Of a stretch of DNA of 64,000 bases, positions 12,732 through 23,306 are shown piece by piece (the stretch's first letter is position 1; each line of letters starts with the position of its first letter). The stretch covers positions 930,001 to 994,000 of the forward strand of contig JAVLRN010000010.1 of the NCBI GenBank assembly GCA_032821775.1. Reading direction: 5' to 3'. The notes under the pieces are model-generated. The model did no database searches. It was not told the DNA's origin and worked only from the letters and a program-made list of their open reading frames with translations. Origin of the DNA: Sanguinoderma infundibulare. Lineage: Eukaryota > Basidiomycota > Agaricomycetes > Polyporales > Polyporaceae. The translations under genes and the position numbers were made by a program.

Positions 12732-12812
12732 TAACAGATGCGCGATGCCGTAAACGGGGTCAACAGATGCGCCATGCCGTACACAGGGTTAACAGATGCG
12801 CCATGCCGTACA
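12732..12812 (+). repeat. short tandem repeat in P450 copy 2 promoter
   Basis: Three consecutive variants of a unit of about 28 bp containing ACAGATGCGCCATGCCGTA (TTAACAGATGCGCGATGCC, TCAACAGATGCGCCATGCC, TTAACAGATGCGCCATGCC). The matching place upstream of copy 1 (about 7755-7785) has a single unit. Confidence 0.8.
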
Positions 12813-12976
12813 CTTCCAAAGTGAGCCCGCAGTTCCGATATTCGCCGTCGTTAAACAACGAAGGCTTACCGCACTTGGGCGACTCCTTCAAACTCACTCC
12901 AGCAATTCCAGAACCATCCCATTACATAGTACGGGTGAAGAATCGTTCCTGGTCCGTTCTATTTCTCATACGCACC

Positions 12977-12983
12977 TATATAA
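12977..12983 (+). promoter_or_regulatory. TATA box of P450 copy 2
   Basis: TATATAA 47 nt before the ATG at 13030, at the same distance as in copy 1. Confidence 0.55.
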
Positions 12984-13029
12984 TGACCATTGACTTTGCC
13001 CGTGCTCATATCAATCCCCCCTCTGCACA

Positions 13030-15133
13030 ATGGACGCTGTCGCAGGCTCCAGCCTCATCAGTCCTGCGGTAGCGATCTTTATCATCCTCGTTCTCTGGCA
13101 CCTACGATCTATCACTCAATGGCGTGCTCGCTCTCGCGGTCTTCCCTTTCCTCCTGGCCCGAGGGCTCTGCCGGTCGTCGGGAATCTGTTCAACATGCCT
13201 ACGCGCCGCGCCTGGATAGTATACCGTGATCTATGTGCTGAGTTTGGTGAGTGCCGTGGCCCAACGATCCGTCTATCTCGGCTGACTCTGCGTGGAATGC
13301 AGGGAATATCATCCACTTCCGGACGTTCGGGCAGTCCATTGTCGTCCTCGGAAATGCCAAGGTGATCTTCGAGTACCTCGACAAGCGCGCTGCAAACACC
13401 TCGGACCGGATAGTGCCTCCATTAGCGCCAGTGTAAGTCTTTTCTTCCGTCGGTGCCATTAGACAACCGTCTTAGTGATCCCGGTGAGCATCGAGCAAGA
13501 CGAAACACTCGGGCTTTTGCCGTATGGTAAAGGGTGGCGGGATCACAGGCGTGCCTTCTGGCAGCTCTTCAACCGCACAGCTTCCGTCGACTACCAGCGT
13601 GCTCAGCGTACTACTGCACACATGTTCCTCAACAAGCTCCTAGACCAGCCTGCTCGACTCAAGCAGCTTATTCGCTTGTAAGTCCTATCGCCCCCACGTC
13701 GCCGCCCGTTACTGAGTGAACTCGAACGCGATGCCTTGCAGCTCCTTTGCGGCCAGCGTACTCAAGGTTGTGTACGACATCGAGATTGAGGACGAGGATG
13801 ACGAATATGTGCGTATCGCTGAAGCGGCCGTAGAGGGCGCCTCTCAGGGTTTGATTCCGGGCAAATTCCTTGTCGACCTCGTGCCTTCCCTGCGTTACAT
13901 TCAGCCCTGGATCCCGGGTGCAGAATCGCCAAAGCTGTGGGCGAAGTGGGCGCGAGCGGCGCGGAAATTGAAGGAGGTGCCGTACTCGGTCTGCAAGGCG
14001 CGGATGGTACGTTCCATGACGTCTTGAATCGAACCTCCTGTCGAGACATGACCCCATCGTGCCCAGGCGCGAGGCGAAGCATCGGAGTCGGTCGTAGCAA
14101 GGCTGCTTTCCCGATTTGCTCCACAGGAAGACGCGCTTACTGAAGAATCCTCCGAGTCGGAGGCTCTTGTGAAGAACGTAGGCATGATAGCTTACGAAGG
14201 TAAATATTTGTCGTTTTCCTTGTAACTATAACTCACTCGCGGTTATTTTTACTCAGCGGGTGTAGATACGGTATATGCGCCCGATTTCATGCTCTCAGAG
14301 CATTACTGATGCGAAGCCTTTCAGGTCTTTTCCACCCTACAGGCAGTAGTTTTGGCGCTCTCCCTCTACCCGGAAGTTCTACGGAAGGCTCAGGCCGAGC
14401 TCGACGCGGTCGTTGGTCCCCACCGCCTGCCAGACTTCAGCGACCAAGACTCGCTAGTCTATGTCAACGCTATCATCAGGGAGGCCATGCGGTGGCACGT
14501 TGTGCTGCCCATGGGACTGCCTCACGCAACTACGGAGGACGACGAACTGAACGGCTATTTCATTCCGGCTGGCACCGTTCTTCTACCCGCGACATGGTAC
14601 GCTGTACCTCTTAATGTCTCGTATGGATGCTGAGCAGACAGCATCTGCAGGGCTTGTATGCACGATGCAGAAGTGTTCGACAGCCCGGACGAGTTCCGAC
14701 CTGAGCGTTTCATTCGTGACGGAAAGCTTGATCCCGGCGTCTGCGACCCGATCTCGTTCATATTCGGGTATGGTCGAAGGCGAGTCACTGAGATGCTGGC
14801 CAGTGCATTGCGACGTACTCACAAGCCATGCGCACGTAGGATCTGTCCCGGCCGTCACTTCGCAGTGGCTGCGCTCTTCATCAACGTCGCGTCGGTCCTC
14901 CACGTGTTCGATATCGGCCCGCCTGTCGGGGAAGACGGAAAGGCAATCAAGGTGCAGTACAAGATGACGGACGGAATAACTACGTATGTCCATTACGGTG
15001 ATCTCGTGATGAATGCCCGTATGAGCTCGTTGTCTTTAGATACCCGGAACCTCTCTGGTGCACCGTTGGGCCACGGTCGGCGGCTGCAGAAGCGTTGATA
15101 CGCTCCAGTGTCGCTGAGGCACGTGATGAATGA
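13030..15133 (+). CDS. cytochrome P450 monooxygenase (tandem copy 2)
   Basis: Close paralogue of the gene at 7997-10115 with the same ten-exon structure: 13030-13246, 13303-13432, 13489-13677, 13742-14006, 14067-14199, 14257-14270, 14325-14596, 14651-14779, 14840-14983, 15040-15133; 1,587 nt, 528 residues. Anchor helix, PPGPRALPVVGN, AGVDT, EAMR, FRPERF and FGYGRRICPGRH are all present. Exon 5 is 6 nt longer than in copy 1. Intron 8 has a GC donor (AAG/GCGAGT, a good match to the GC-AG consensus). The C-terminus differs slightly (ends EARDE). No stop or frameshift seen, so it should be functional; substrate unknown. Confidence 0.9.
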
Positions 15134-15293
15134 CCACGGTGAGCATCAATACCCAGTCTGTTGCGCCATATCGTGATATGCTCGTTCGACAGTGACGTAT
15201 GTCACCAGCTTGCGGCAAAGGTCTAATACCGAGAATTCACAGCGACGCATGAGAACAGGAAGAGCAGACACATAACATAGTACAGTAGGCGAT

Positions 15294-16095
15294 CTGGTGT
15301 CCGAGAGTCTCGTGAACTTCACTAGAATTTCATAGCGCCAAGCTCCACTCACAATTCGCCGCCATGACTGGGACACGACACTGTGGCAATAAGGCAGTCA
15401 AAGGAAGCCTATCTCTGCGCTTATACCGTGGTTCCATTGGCTCCGAGCGAGCACATACGCGCAAAAGGTGCATTGCGCATCCCAGATGCCACGCTGCGGA
15501 TCCTGCCGACCCATGTACATATCCAGAGACGCACGCCATTCGGAACTGCCGTACGGTATGCTGCATAGGCCTACAATGGGATTTGGTGAACATGAGGTTT
15601 CAAGGGGGGTTGGTCAGGATGGCTGCTGTTGCCCTCCTCTCCTTCCAAATCCATCCAGTCATCATCAGCACCCCATTAGCTTGAGTCTTGAATGCTCATC
15701 CTCTCGGAGGCTCACAAGTTGCACGCTCCCCGAAACGAGGCCTGGCGCCCAGCGCCCATATCATCGAGATGTGCGCTCAGCGGATGTGAAATCTACCCAT
15801 GCCACCCAGCTTGCTTTCCGCGCAGGTGACATCTCGGACGCCAAGTTCTCGGTCGAGAAGTGCTCCACGAAGACGACTGATTGAAAGCAAATCATCCCAA
15901 GCCAATGCTGAGCTTGTACACGCCAGAACGCTGTCGATGAACACATTTGCTGCATGACGTGAGGTATTAGGTCACATCATGCATTCCGTCTCCCTACGTC
16001 ATCATGTCAATCATGTTTGCTGCAGAGACCGAGTCCGATCATAGGATAAAACACGGGGACAACTAGAGGTTCATCATGATTCCTCCTTAGCAAGC
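15294..16095. other. intergenic region right of the tandem duplication
   Basis: Unrelated to the flanking repeat units. Open stretches here (for example 15364-15684 +) have no recognisable domain or splice pattern. Nothing called. Confidence 0.4.
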
Positions 16096-16962
16096 TCATT
16101 CGCACGTTTCTGCATCGCTGATCAGCGACGCTACCGGTGTACATTTTCGCACACGCACCATTATAGCATCGGGAGCCGTCTCCCTTTTGTCCAGCCAAGC
16201 CGTATTGACCCCCGACCAAGCGGCGGGCAGGTCTTCATGCGGCACGTCTGCATCGCCATCACGCTTGTGCACCTCGTGCCCGAAAGACTTGGCGGCGTGG
16301 TCATACAGCTGTAACGGCGGGGCATCGCCGCCCATCCGTTAGTGCGTAGCCGCAAAATGGGGATATCGGGCATCGCGACTCACGTTGGCCTGGGAAATAT
16401 CAAGCATCCGGCCCTCCTCCCCAGTGGGATCTTGGAACGCCGTCAGATGGCCGCAGCGAGAACAGTACACATCGTGCACGCTCTTCCTCCCTTGCCTGCC
16501 CTCGCGCAGAGCTTCGACCAGCCACTCGCGCGTGTGGACGCCGCGCTCGAGCGCCGTGAAGACCCTTTTCCCCAAATCCGTTCCGAGCATCAGCGGCGGC
16601 GTGAATGCGGCTAGGATGGAAAAGCACGAACCAGTCGATGAATTCGGTCTCCTTCCCGCAACGCGGGCACACCTGCGGCGGGTGGGTCGTGTAGCTCGCG
16701 ACCAGGTCGATGTCGCGGAAGTCGCGCTGGAGGAGTTCGGAGAGGCGGCGCTCCTCGTCCTTGTCGATCAGCATCGCATAGTACTTCGGGCCTTCTGGCT
16801 CGTTTTTGAGCTCCATGTACGGGGTGGACCGAGCCTCTGTCTGGCATGAATGTGTGAATGATGCGACAAAGAAGCGGGCAGCGGTATGCGAACCTTGGCG
16901 ATAACAGCGAAGGCAGCCATGCCAACGACAAGGAGGGGTAAGAGGTCCAGCGGGGACTTCAT
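16096..16962 (-). CDS. membrane-anchored zinc-ribbon protein of unknown function
   Basis: Not a family I can name. Exons: 16894-16962, 16632-16840, 16384-16564, 16096-16308; 672 nt, 223 residues. Residues 3-22 are a single hydrophobic segment (LDLLPLLVVGMAAFAVIA) that could be an anchor or signal peptide. The middle carries two CxxC pairs, CPRCGKETEF and YCSRCGH, spaced as in a zinc ribbon, joined by an Arg/Glu-rich helix. The C-terminal part is soluble and rich in charged residues. The 67-nt intron 16565-16631 must be removed: read through, the frame breaks, but splicing gives FIDW/VFTALERGVH. Introns have good donors and a CTAAC branch site. Function unknown. Confidence 0.65.
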
Positions 16963-18105
16963 AGCGGACAAATAATGGTCTATGGGGACTATGCCAACTT
17001 TGTGGCTCGCGATGCTGTCTTATATGTGCTAGAAGGCCGGAGCAAAACCATCGACAGATCAAAGCGCATGGCACGCCGGCAGCCTCTCCCCCCCTATCGT
17101 GTAGGATAGCGAGAAAACGTCCCACCGTACGTTAGGAATCCTGATCCCCCATGCATGTCATTTATCGACGGCGTCTCAAAAGACGTGTCGATCACATACG
17201 GCGCGCCGCCTCGTATTGAGAGACAGCTCCGAACCCGCGAGAAGACCCATAGCCGATAAGCATGTACCGCACTGCCAAGATTCATCGACGACAGGTCTCT
17301 CGCGGGCAGTACGTGACTAGGTGGTCTGAGCTGAGAACACTTCCGACGAATCACCCGGCAACAAAACATGAGAAAGAAAAGGCACGGGAGTCCCGCTGAT
17401 CACAGTGCAGACGATGACTGTGGGTCTTGGCATTGTCACGAGACGGAATACAGACATAACTGCACGCACCATTGATCGTCTAGAACACCTTTGAGTTGCG
17501 AGGCGCGGTTCATTGGTATTGGCATGGGGCCACGAGCCTGGTCCGTGGGCATTGCATTCGCCCGCCGCTCCAGTCCAAGTCGACCACGGCACGGCCCCTG
17601 CGATGTCAACTTAGCTTCTGGGGTACCCTTCAAGTATCAAGTACTTGGAAAAATGAGGAATGGCGGGTAGAAGAGGAGGGAAGAGGACGTCGTCCATAAG
17701 CGCACAGCTCAGAAGTCGGAGGCGGGCGACCGAAAGCGATCGATCATGATGGCGCCAAATATTTATGTCTATGTGCGCCGCGGCCACGGTGTGCGTCCGA
17801 GAAGTTCAAGTTCCTCAACAGGCTGATGCATCGCAAGTGCTTGAACATTAGCAAGCGAGTCTACAAAGATTAACCACTACTTTGACCGCGATCGTCAGCG
17901 CACCGATTCGAATGTCAGCCAGATTCGGAGTGAAGGATGATGATACTCTATGTACAACGCCATTTTGTGTAAAAATACAGGGTGGTGCGTGCTACTTGAA
18001 GTACACAGATAGAAATACATTTGGGTATTGGCGTGACCGATGTCATGATTGCGATGGGTCCCCCAAGGATCAAGACGAATGATGATGACGGCCACGTCTA
18101 CTCAC
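16963..18105. other. intergenic, no gene recognised
   Basis: Upstream side of the zinc-ribbon gene and 3' side of transporter copy 2. No coding pattern, RNA gene or repeat family recognised. Confidence 0.4.
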
Positions 18106-20314
18106 TCACACCTGGCTCATCTGCGTCATCATCGAATCCCTCGACTCGACCCGCTCGACCCGCTCGCCCCTCTTCAGCGCCTGCTTCTCCCTCCTCAGTC
18201 TCTCGCTCTCCCTGATGCCGAATCCGTGCCTGAAGATCAGCTTCACCTCCTCCAGGCTCAGGCCCGACGTCTCGGGGAAGCAGAACACGCAGAAGATCCA
18301 CCCGAGCACGCAGATGCCCGCGTAGAGCCCGAACGTGCCAGCGGGCGTGATGGCGTCCATGAGCGACAGGTACGTCGCGCCGATGACGAGGTTCCCCGTC
18401 CAGCACGTCGCCGTTGCGAGCGATGTGCCGATTCCGCGCACCTCGAGCGAGAAGAGCTCAGCCTGCTGCCAGGGAATGTTCCCGAGCCCGGCCGCGAACG
18501 AGGCCACGAAGAGGATCATGGCGAGCAGGACGATGGCCGACCATGCGTGCGAGTATTGCGTCCCGGCGACGAGGGTTCCCCCCGTCTTCAGCGTGAGGAC
18601 TAGAGAACGGACGCGCTGTCAATACAGGGCAGCAAGTGCAATGGGAGATCAGACGCACAGTGGAAAGCGACGGCGGCGAGGACGAGGCCGAATACTATCA
18701 GCGGCCCGGTCCAGAGCATGATCTTCCGGCGGCCAATAATGTCGATGTACTTGAGCGCGAAGAGGGTGAAGATGAAGTTCGTCCCCGAAATGATGAGACC
18801 GACGGCGGTGGGCTGGTTGAAGCCGATCTCCTCGAAAAGCGTGGCTGAGCGATACATACAGTCAGCTATGCGCCGCCCACACATCAGACTAGGACGGGAG
18901 CTTACCAGAGTAGTACATGAGCGTGTTAAACCCGCTAAGTTGCTGGAAAGCCATTAGACCGCATGCAACAACTAGGCAACGTACATACAGTCAGCTTGTG
19001 CGAAGCACACTGCACATATAGCCGACTTAAAAGACTCACTCAGGGCACGGCGATTGACACCGTCAGAGACTATGAGGCGGAGGCGTTGCGCAAGGGTTGT
19101 GTTGTTCGAGATCTCGACGCTCTGCTTCACCCCAGCGGTCAATGCCTTGACCTATAAACATCACCGCTCAGTCATTCCCTCTGTATATGCGCACAAAACA
19201 AGCGGTGTGACGTACCTTAAGGTCGATTTGCTCAGGCGTCGTATGGGCGTAGATCTTGGACATAATGGTGTATGCGCCCTCCAAGTTGTTTCTCTTGACC
19301 ATGATACGGGCTGGTCATGTCGAATGTCAGTCAATGTTCGATTATCGATAAGCAGCATGGTGCAGAAATACTCACGCGACTCTGGGAGGAAGAACAGGAA
19401 GATGCACTGGAGGCCGGCCGGGATGCAGCCGATACCGACCATCCACCTCCAGCCACCGCGCACGTTTGCAAAGGCAGCGCCAATGCCGTAGGCGACGACC
19501 TGGCCGCCAGTGATCGCTGCGGAGTTAACGACGCACATCCGGCCACGGAGATGAGTGGGGGAAAGTTCCTGGATATAGAGTGGTGCGACGCATGCGGCGA
19601 TACCGACACCAACGCCGATGACGAAACGTCCAGCGATCTATTCGCCACGGAAGGTGTTGCATAAGTCTCAGGGGCAGAGCATATATGCAGCGAGAATACT
19701 TGCCATTGTCCACACGGTGCGGGATAGAGCCTGACAGACGGCGCCTCCAATGAAGATAATGTCTGCAATGCCGAGGACGGGTTTCCGGCCAAGGAAGTCG
19801 CTGAGCATGCCAGCGACCAAAGCGCCGAAGATTGCACCGAGAGTTGTCGAGGACGTAATGAGTTCCTGTGGACAAACCGTTAGCGAGGTAAAGACCGTGA
19901 AAGCTCCGCGAAGCGTACCTTCTGACCTGGGGACAATTCTGCAGGTCCAAGGTCACCGCGGATGGTGACGAGAGCACCGGAAACGACACCGGTGTCATAA
20001 CCTATGATGATGAACGAATACCATCAACATCCTGTGGACGTAAGGAAGGGCACAAGAGGTACAGACCGAAGAGAAGACCCGAGATACTCGCGCTGAGGAC
20101 GAGAACCCAAATGAACATGGTTGTGCGCTCCTCGCCCTCGGCTGCGACCATAGCTTCGGAGATGTCGCCATCAGCTACGGCCTCAATGTGTTCGACCCTA
20201 CAGATGCGCCGCACACGAGCCACGGGTCAGTACATGTCTACAAAAGCAGACGCGTCCCAGAATGGGAAGAGGCACTCACTGGGCGGTGCCCTTGATGTCC
20301 TTTTCGGAAGACAT
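18106..20314 (-). CDS. MFS myo-inositol-type sugar transporter (copy 2)
   Basis: Paralogue of the gene at 2975-5248. Exons: 20280-20314, 20067-20197, 19919-20001, 19704-19865, 19376-19637, 19216-19310, 19040-19151, 18906-18971, 18659-18844, 18106-18599; 1,626 nt, 541 residues. Exons 3 to 9 have exactly the same lengths as in copy 1; only exons 1, 2 and 10 differ. Motifs: GYDTGVVSGALVTI, DFLGRKP, ELSPTHLRGR, PESPR, TTPEQIDLK, DIIGRRK, GLGNIPWQQAELFSLEVRG. Intron 4 uses a GC donor (ATG/GCAAGT) where copy 1 has GTGCGT. The C-terminal tail differs (ends MTQMSQV). Transport of inositol is inferred from ITR1-like motifs, not shown. Confidence 0.92.
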
Positions 20315-21729
20315 GATTCGATGACGTCGTGCAAGTGGTCGGATGGAGGACGAGGAGGTCCGAGAGAACTCAACGCGTTGCGCCAGACAAGATTGTGGAG
20401 CAGCGGTGATAGTCCTGAGCACTTGCACAAGTCCTTTTATACGCGAGTGGAGCACCGAGTCGCGCTGGTGGCACAGATCAGGACGTGCTGAAGATGAATT
20501 TTGCCTGCGCAAGAGCCTGAAACTGAACCTGACCACCTTCCTTCCCTGCCCTCTTTCCGTTGCCCCGTCGAGCGCTCCGCGTCCGTCGACGCTTCGACGG
20601 TGAGTGGCCGCACCGACGTTGCCGATCTTTTCTCGCGCGTCGTGCAGCTGTAGCGGCCGCGCCTTCCTTCCAACCTCGACCCGCGCTCCCTTGCTGGCGT
20701 CACAGAGTTCGCTCTTCGGCCCTGGACTGTATCGAGGGTGTCAAACACGCTCGCCGCACTGGACGCGCCATCCGCTCCGCCATGTGCCCGTGTGGGCGAC
20801 CAGGAGTGCCGCAAGTGCGAGCATGCCGTCATGGTGTGGTCCACAGCAAGTCGTGTGACCGGTCGGGGTGTAGAGGACGTCGTGGAGCTGATGGCAAAAC
20901 GCACCCCGGTTGTGGGGAAGCGTCAAAAAACGTTGCGGTGAGTGAGAGAAAGAGGCACTGCGAGCGCTGGCCACATGCGCCACAATGGTGGGCCCGGTTT
21001 GGGGAGCGTCCACGTGCACGGCAAACACTCTCACCCGACACCCGCTGACCTGAGCCCCGCAACGGGCGAAGGATGCGGCGCCTTGGCCACGGCCGTTCCC
21101 TCCGCGTCTTCTCAAGCTCTCGGTGCCTTCAGGGGCCCAGGGCGTTCACTTCCGGACCCGGCTCCGGTCCACAGAGTCTAATTTCCGCTCGTGCCTCCCC
21201 ATGCCGTTCCGCTGTACTCACCTTCCCTCCGCAGCTGGCCTCTCGGCTTCACTATATCTGCGCATACATCCCACCCAGACATCAACCCGCAACTCGTTAT
21301 CGCACACGTCTCCCGGAACGGGGGTCTTTCATTCGCAAGGTACGTTTTCTTTTTAGAATTACACTAAGAAACGAGGGAGGGCATAGACGATGCTCACAAT
21401 GGGAACGCATACGGGGTTTTACAAGACCGGAGCTTCGCAATAGGATGGCGTAACTCCGAGGTAGGATGGGAAGTCGTAGGATGAAGGCCAACACCACGGA
21501 GGAGGGGCGAAGGTGCGTGTATGCTTTCCCCTTTCGCTCAAAGGTCCAACGGCGAACAAACGCAAGGAGAGGCACCTAAAAGGAACTCCGTGTATGTATG
21601 TCCCTCGTCCCATAGTACAGGCACGCCACCGCGCACCTTTGTTCTGTCCAGCGCATACATTCAGCACGCAGGTCGACCCGTGCAGGTACAGGCGTAGGTC
21701 CACACACCTTCCTTACAGACGTCAGTGGC
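20315..21729. other. intergenic, GC-rich, no gene recognised
   Basis: Lies between the start of transporter copy 2 and the end of the next gene. Long GC-rich open frames occur on both strands but none shows conserved motifs, a plausible exon structure or amino-acid composition like its neighbours. Confidence 0.4.
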
Positions 21730-23306
21730 TCACATACTCTTCGCCCACCGCGCCCTCTTGTTCTTGTTCCTCTCGCTCGCATACTGCCTCGCCCACGCCG
21801 GCTTCACCCACCGCGGCTCACCCTCGTCCAGGATGTGCAGCACGTAGCCCTCCAAGCTCAGGTGCGGGTGCCCAGGCTGCACACGCTGCCATTCTCCATC
21901 CCGCCCGGGTTCAGCCCCCTCCGAGCCCTCGTTTCCGTTCCGGTCCCCGTTTCCGACTCCGTTGCCGTTCCGGCTCCCTCTCGCATTTCTGACCCCGTTT
22001 CCGATCGCACCTCCCACCCCCGTCTCCGCCTGGACCCGCGCGTTCGCGTTCGCGCCAGCGTCGGTGTTGACAAACTTGACGTAGATCCAGACCTGGAACC
22101 CGGCGTACGGCTCCCTGTACACATGCACGTACAGCGAGCCGTGGTGCGGCTTGAGGAGCTGCCAGGGCACGGCGTCGATCGGCTTCGCGGAGCGCGAGTG
22201 GTACCAGCGGACGCGCTCCGACCGGTTGCGAATCTTGAATTGGCGCCGCTCGGGGTGCACCCGTTTTCCGCACCTGAAAATACGGAGCACAGTCAGTAAC
22301 GGCGGCGCGGTCGGGAGTTGTGGAGCAAGGGGAGGGGGAGAGGACACGTACTGCTTCTCGACGGGCTCAATCTTGACGACTGGCTCGAAGCTCGCCGGCG
22401 CGGGCCTCTTAGCGGATACCACCCGCTTCTTGATGACGGACAACGGGACGTCGTCGTCATCTTCTTCGTCCTCATCGTCGCTGATCGTTATAGGCACGGT
22501 GTTGGTGTTGTCGTACATCGCCCCAGCACGTGTCGCGTCAGCGTTCACGTTCGCGCCCTCGACCGTCGGCGCAGCGGCCGCGGTCATGGCCCCGGGTCCG
22601 GACGCAATCCGAAACAGACTCTTGCGCGGAAGAGGCCTGGTGCACCTGGGTGCAGGCGCACCGTTGTTGTTGCTGTTGCCGTGGGCCGCGGGAGCGGTCT
22701 CGCGTACGGTCTGGGCTTCGTGGACCTGGCACGGCCGCGGCTGGACGCAATTATCGATGCCGCACCGTGGGCCGCCGTCCAACTGCACGAGCAGCGCGGA
22801 CGCGGCGAAGTTCTGCACCTGACCGGCGCTGTGTGGCCGGAGCAGCGGACGAGCGCAAGGGCGGAGTGGAGGAGCGGAAGGTGACCCAAGATGGAATGAT
22901 GAGGGAGGACGTTAGGGTCAGCGGGAGCGCGATTGGGGAGGGTATGTATGTACTAACTTAGCAGCGTTGACGCCGGTCAGGAGACTGTTGCAGTCGTACT
23001 CGAAGGCGATCGTCTGGCGACTCCAGTCCTGCGATGCGAGGGAGCAGGGAACGAGCCGTTAGAATATGGTTGGGAGATGGGCAGAGAAGAATGACTCACG
23101 ACTTGGACCGCGCTGGGATGGGCGAGCATTTGCGTGAAGGGGATTCTGAGCACATTGGGGGGCGCGCCCACTGCCGGCTGCATACACGCGTTCGCGTTCC
23201 CACTCGTCGCGTTCTCGGCGTTTACGGGGGCGATTCCGCACCCGCCTGAGGTTGCCGACGCCGTCATGCGACCAGGAGGTGCGGTGCGAGCGTTGTTGGG
23301 CTGCAT
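21730..23306 (-). CDS. conserved-type hypothetical protein with acidic and Gly/Asn-rich segments
   Basis: No family recognised. Proposed exons: 23100-23306, 22954-23028, 22352-22818, 21730-22273; 1,293 nt, 430 residues, all phases closing. The N-terminal third contains a compact sequence that looks folded (PPNVLRIPFTQMLAHPS, WSRQTIAFEYDCNSLLTGV, ASALLVQLDGGPRCGIDNC). Then comes an acidic run (SDDEDEEDDDD) followed by Lys-rich stretches, as in nuclear proteins. The C-terminal half has FKIRNRSERVRWYHSRS and YREPYAGFQVWIYVKF, interrupted by a low-complexity Gly/Asn/Arg insert, and ends in the basic NKNKRARWAKSM. The exon 2 donor was chosen at GTACAT because the nearby GTTAGT gives the wrong phase. 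Function unknown; nuclear role is a guess from composition. Confidence 0.6.

Larger units (their letters stand above)
10275..15293. repeat. tandem duplication unit B (intact expansin + P450)
   Basis: Second, complete copy of the repeated module, directly abutting unit A. The left edge is the junction GTAGGCGAT/GTATGCGCAT at 10274/10275. The right edge is the last shared base at 15293, after which the sequence is unrelated to unit A. Inside, the expansin gene and the P450 are transcribed away from each other. Confidence 0.88.

Noticed and set aside
16565..16631. Apparent frameshift in the zinc-ribbon gene
   Set aside because: A 67-nt GT-AG intron in phase 2 joins both frames and gives a sensible protein.
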